Positions 34,324 through 35,079 of a stretch of 35,079 bases of DNA are shown here, piece after piece. The DNA lies in contig JAJEBW010000033.1 of the NCBI GenBank assembly GCA_022822325.1, positions 1 through 35,079 on the forward strand, written 5' to 3'. The translations under genes were made by a program, and so were the position numbers. This stretch comes from Gemmatimonadota bacterium (lineage in GTDB: Bacteria; Gemmatimonadota; Gemmatimonadetes; Longimicrobiales; Gaopeijiaceae). Each line of letters opens with the position of its first letter. Positions within the stretch are counted from its first letter, which is position 1. Below the pieces are notes generated by a model that saw nothing but the letters and a program-made list of their open reading frames with translations, was not told the origin of the DNA and made no database searches.

Positions 34324-34978
34324 GATGAGCCTCCTCCAGCCAATACGCGGCGGCTTCGGAAAAGAACTCGTTCAGCGGCACACCCCCGGTTCCGACCACG
34401 AGCAGCTTCGCATGCGGGAATCGGCTTTGGAACGCCGTGAGGCCCGCGAGATTGCCTTGTCGGCGGCCGCTCTTCACCTCGATCGCCACCAGGCGCCGCC
34501 CTGACGAGAGCACGAAGTCGACCTCATGGGCCGCGTCCCTCCAGTAACGCAGACGAACGATCCCGTCCGGGGAGAGGGTGTTGAGCAGATGCGCCCCGAC
34601 CGCGCTCTCGCACAGGCGCCCCCAGAAGGTTCCATCGTATCTCACGCGCTCGAAGGAACCGGGGTATCCCGCCGTCATGACGGCGGTGTTCAATACGTTG
34701 AGCTTCGGACTGGATCGTTTCACCAAGTGCGGTTTGGCGCTGTGCTTCTCCAGACCGGTGACCAGTCCGGCATCCGCAAGGAGGTCCAGGTAGTGGGCCA
34801 GCGTCGTGGTGTTTCCCGCGTCGTCGAGCTGCCCCTGCAGCTTGCGGTAGGAAACCACTTGCCCGGAATACTCGGAAGCCAGGTCCAGCAACGCCCGCAT
34901 GAGCGACGGCTTTTTGACGCGCGTCAAGGAAAGAATGTCTATAGTGCCCCCGATTTTCTTGGACAGTACATTAGCCAT
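34313..34978 (-). CDS. DUF4143-domain protein lacking its usual AAA ATPase
   Basis: The 221-residue product corresponds to the C-terminal half of AAA_14-DUF4143 proteins. It has a winged helix (YSGQVVSYRKLQGQLDDAGN, TTTLAHYLDLLADAGLV), the SSPKLNVLNTAVMTA motif and a nuclease-like EVDFVLSSGRRLVAIEVKSG. The ATP-binding domain that normally precedes is absent: an in-frame TGA (34979-34981) lies directly before the ATG, and the next gene starts 32 nt away on the other strand. The ribosome site before the ATG is poor. Its end overlaps the STAND gene start and holds that gene's GGAGGAGG, so the pair is an operon. It may be a truncated remnant kept for its coupling role, or a real partner. Confidence 0.7.
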   Translation of the reverse strand: MANVLSKKIGGTIDILSLTRVKKPSLMRALLDLASEYSGQVVSYRKLQGQLDDAGNTTTLAHYLDLLADAGLVTGLEKHSAKPHLVKRSSPKLNVLNTAVMTAGYPGSFERVRYDGTFWGRLCESAVGAHLLNTLSPDGIVRLRYWRDAAHEVDFVLSSGRRLVAIEVKSGRRQGNLAGLTAFQSRFPHAKLLVVGTGGVPLNEFFSEAAAYWLEEAHRGN

Positions 34979-35010
34979 TCATCCGGGGTCGAAGCGAGAG
35001 GAGGCACAGG

Positions 35011-35079
35011 ATGTCTCGGAGCACGAAGGAGCAGGACAGGGCTGGCCGCTTGGGGAGGCCGGCCGGCCTCCCCAAGCGG
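35011..35079 (+). CDS. Start of an unidentified gene, cut by the window end
   Basis: An AGAGGAGG ribosome site (34997-35004) lies 6 nt before an ATG that opens a frame running off the edge (MSRSTKEQDRAGRLGRP). Only 23 codons are visible and the last 11 lie in a perfect palindrome, so even coding status is unsure. It would be divergent from the DUF4143 gene. Confidence 0.3.
   Translation, partial: MSRSTKEQDRAGRLGRPAGLPKR
35046..35079. repeat. Perfect 34-nt palindrome at the right edge
   Basis: CCGCTTGGGGAGGCCGG (35046-35062) is followed directly by its exact reverse complement (35063-35079), ending on the last base of the window. It could be an inverted-repeat junction, an element end, or a fold-back artefact at a contig end. 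Confidence 0.7.

Overview
This is a GC-rich window of the kind seen in Gemmatimonadota or a related Acidobacteriota-like lineage. The pointers are an orphan ADOP-type permease, a secreted S9 peptidase, a B12/radical-SAM protein, FabV as an enoyl reductase, and dense short genes with GTG/TTG starts. The phylum is an inference; no rRNA or ribosomal marker is present.

Layout: (1) 1-6.5 kb is a decayed accessory/defence block. It holds a 5'-truncated, frameshifted DUF6615-like gene, an AlpA-type excisionase/regulator, a tyrosine-integrase fragment, a structured RNA leader with a terminator ahead of an NYN-domain RNase-like gene, and a two-gene unit of unknown function with its own AT-rich promoter. 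It ends with a helicase-less type IIG/ISP-like restriction-modification gene carrying three frameshifts and cut off before its target-recognition domain, then an IS21-like terminal-repeat relic. (2) 6.9-28.2 kb is an ordinary chromosomal segment of intact genes: nudC, an M20 peptidase, a small charged protein, an ABC-type ATPase, an S9 peptidase, a radical SAM protein, exonuclease III, a TonB-like membrane-anchored protein, a TIGR04076 protein with an aldo/keto reductase, and fabV followed by AlkA-type glycosylase and Ogt. An ADOP permease, a DegT aminotransferase, a GroES-like protein and an NSS transporter with a homocysteine methyltransferase complete it. (3) tRNA-Pro(GGG) at 28.4 kb marks the edge of a second accessory block: a broken PD-(D/E)XK nuclease gene, then on the other strand an intact operon of a DUF4143-type protein and a 1398-residue STAND/NACHT-like ATPase with a C-terminal PD-(D/E)XK nuclease-like domain. 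The window ends in a perfect 34-nt palindrome.

Two themes stand out. Frameshifts and truncations are confined to the accessory flanks, while the core genes between them read through cleanly. Short degenerate tandem repeats with a 15-bp (sometimes 17-18-bp) period recur at gene boundaries and, in one case, inside a coding sequence in frame. A separate 32-bp palindromic REP-like element occurs twice. The best candidate for an under-described defence system is the DUF4143/STAND-nuclease operon at the right end. The NYN gene with its structured leader and the coupled two-gene unit at 3.2-3.9 kb are secondary candidates.
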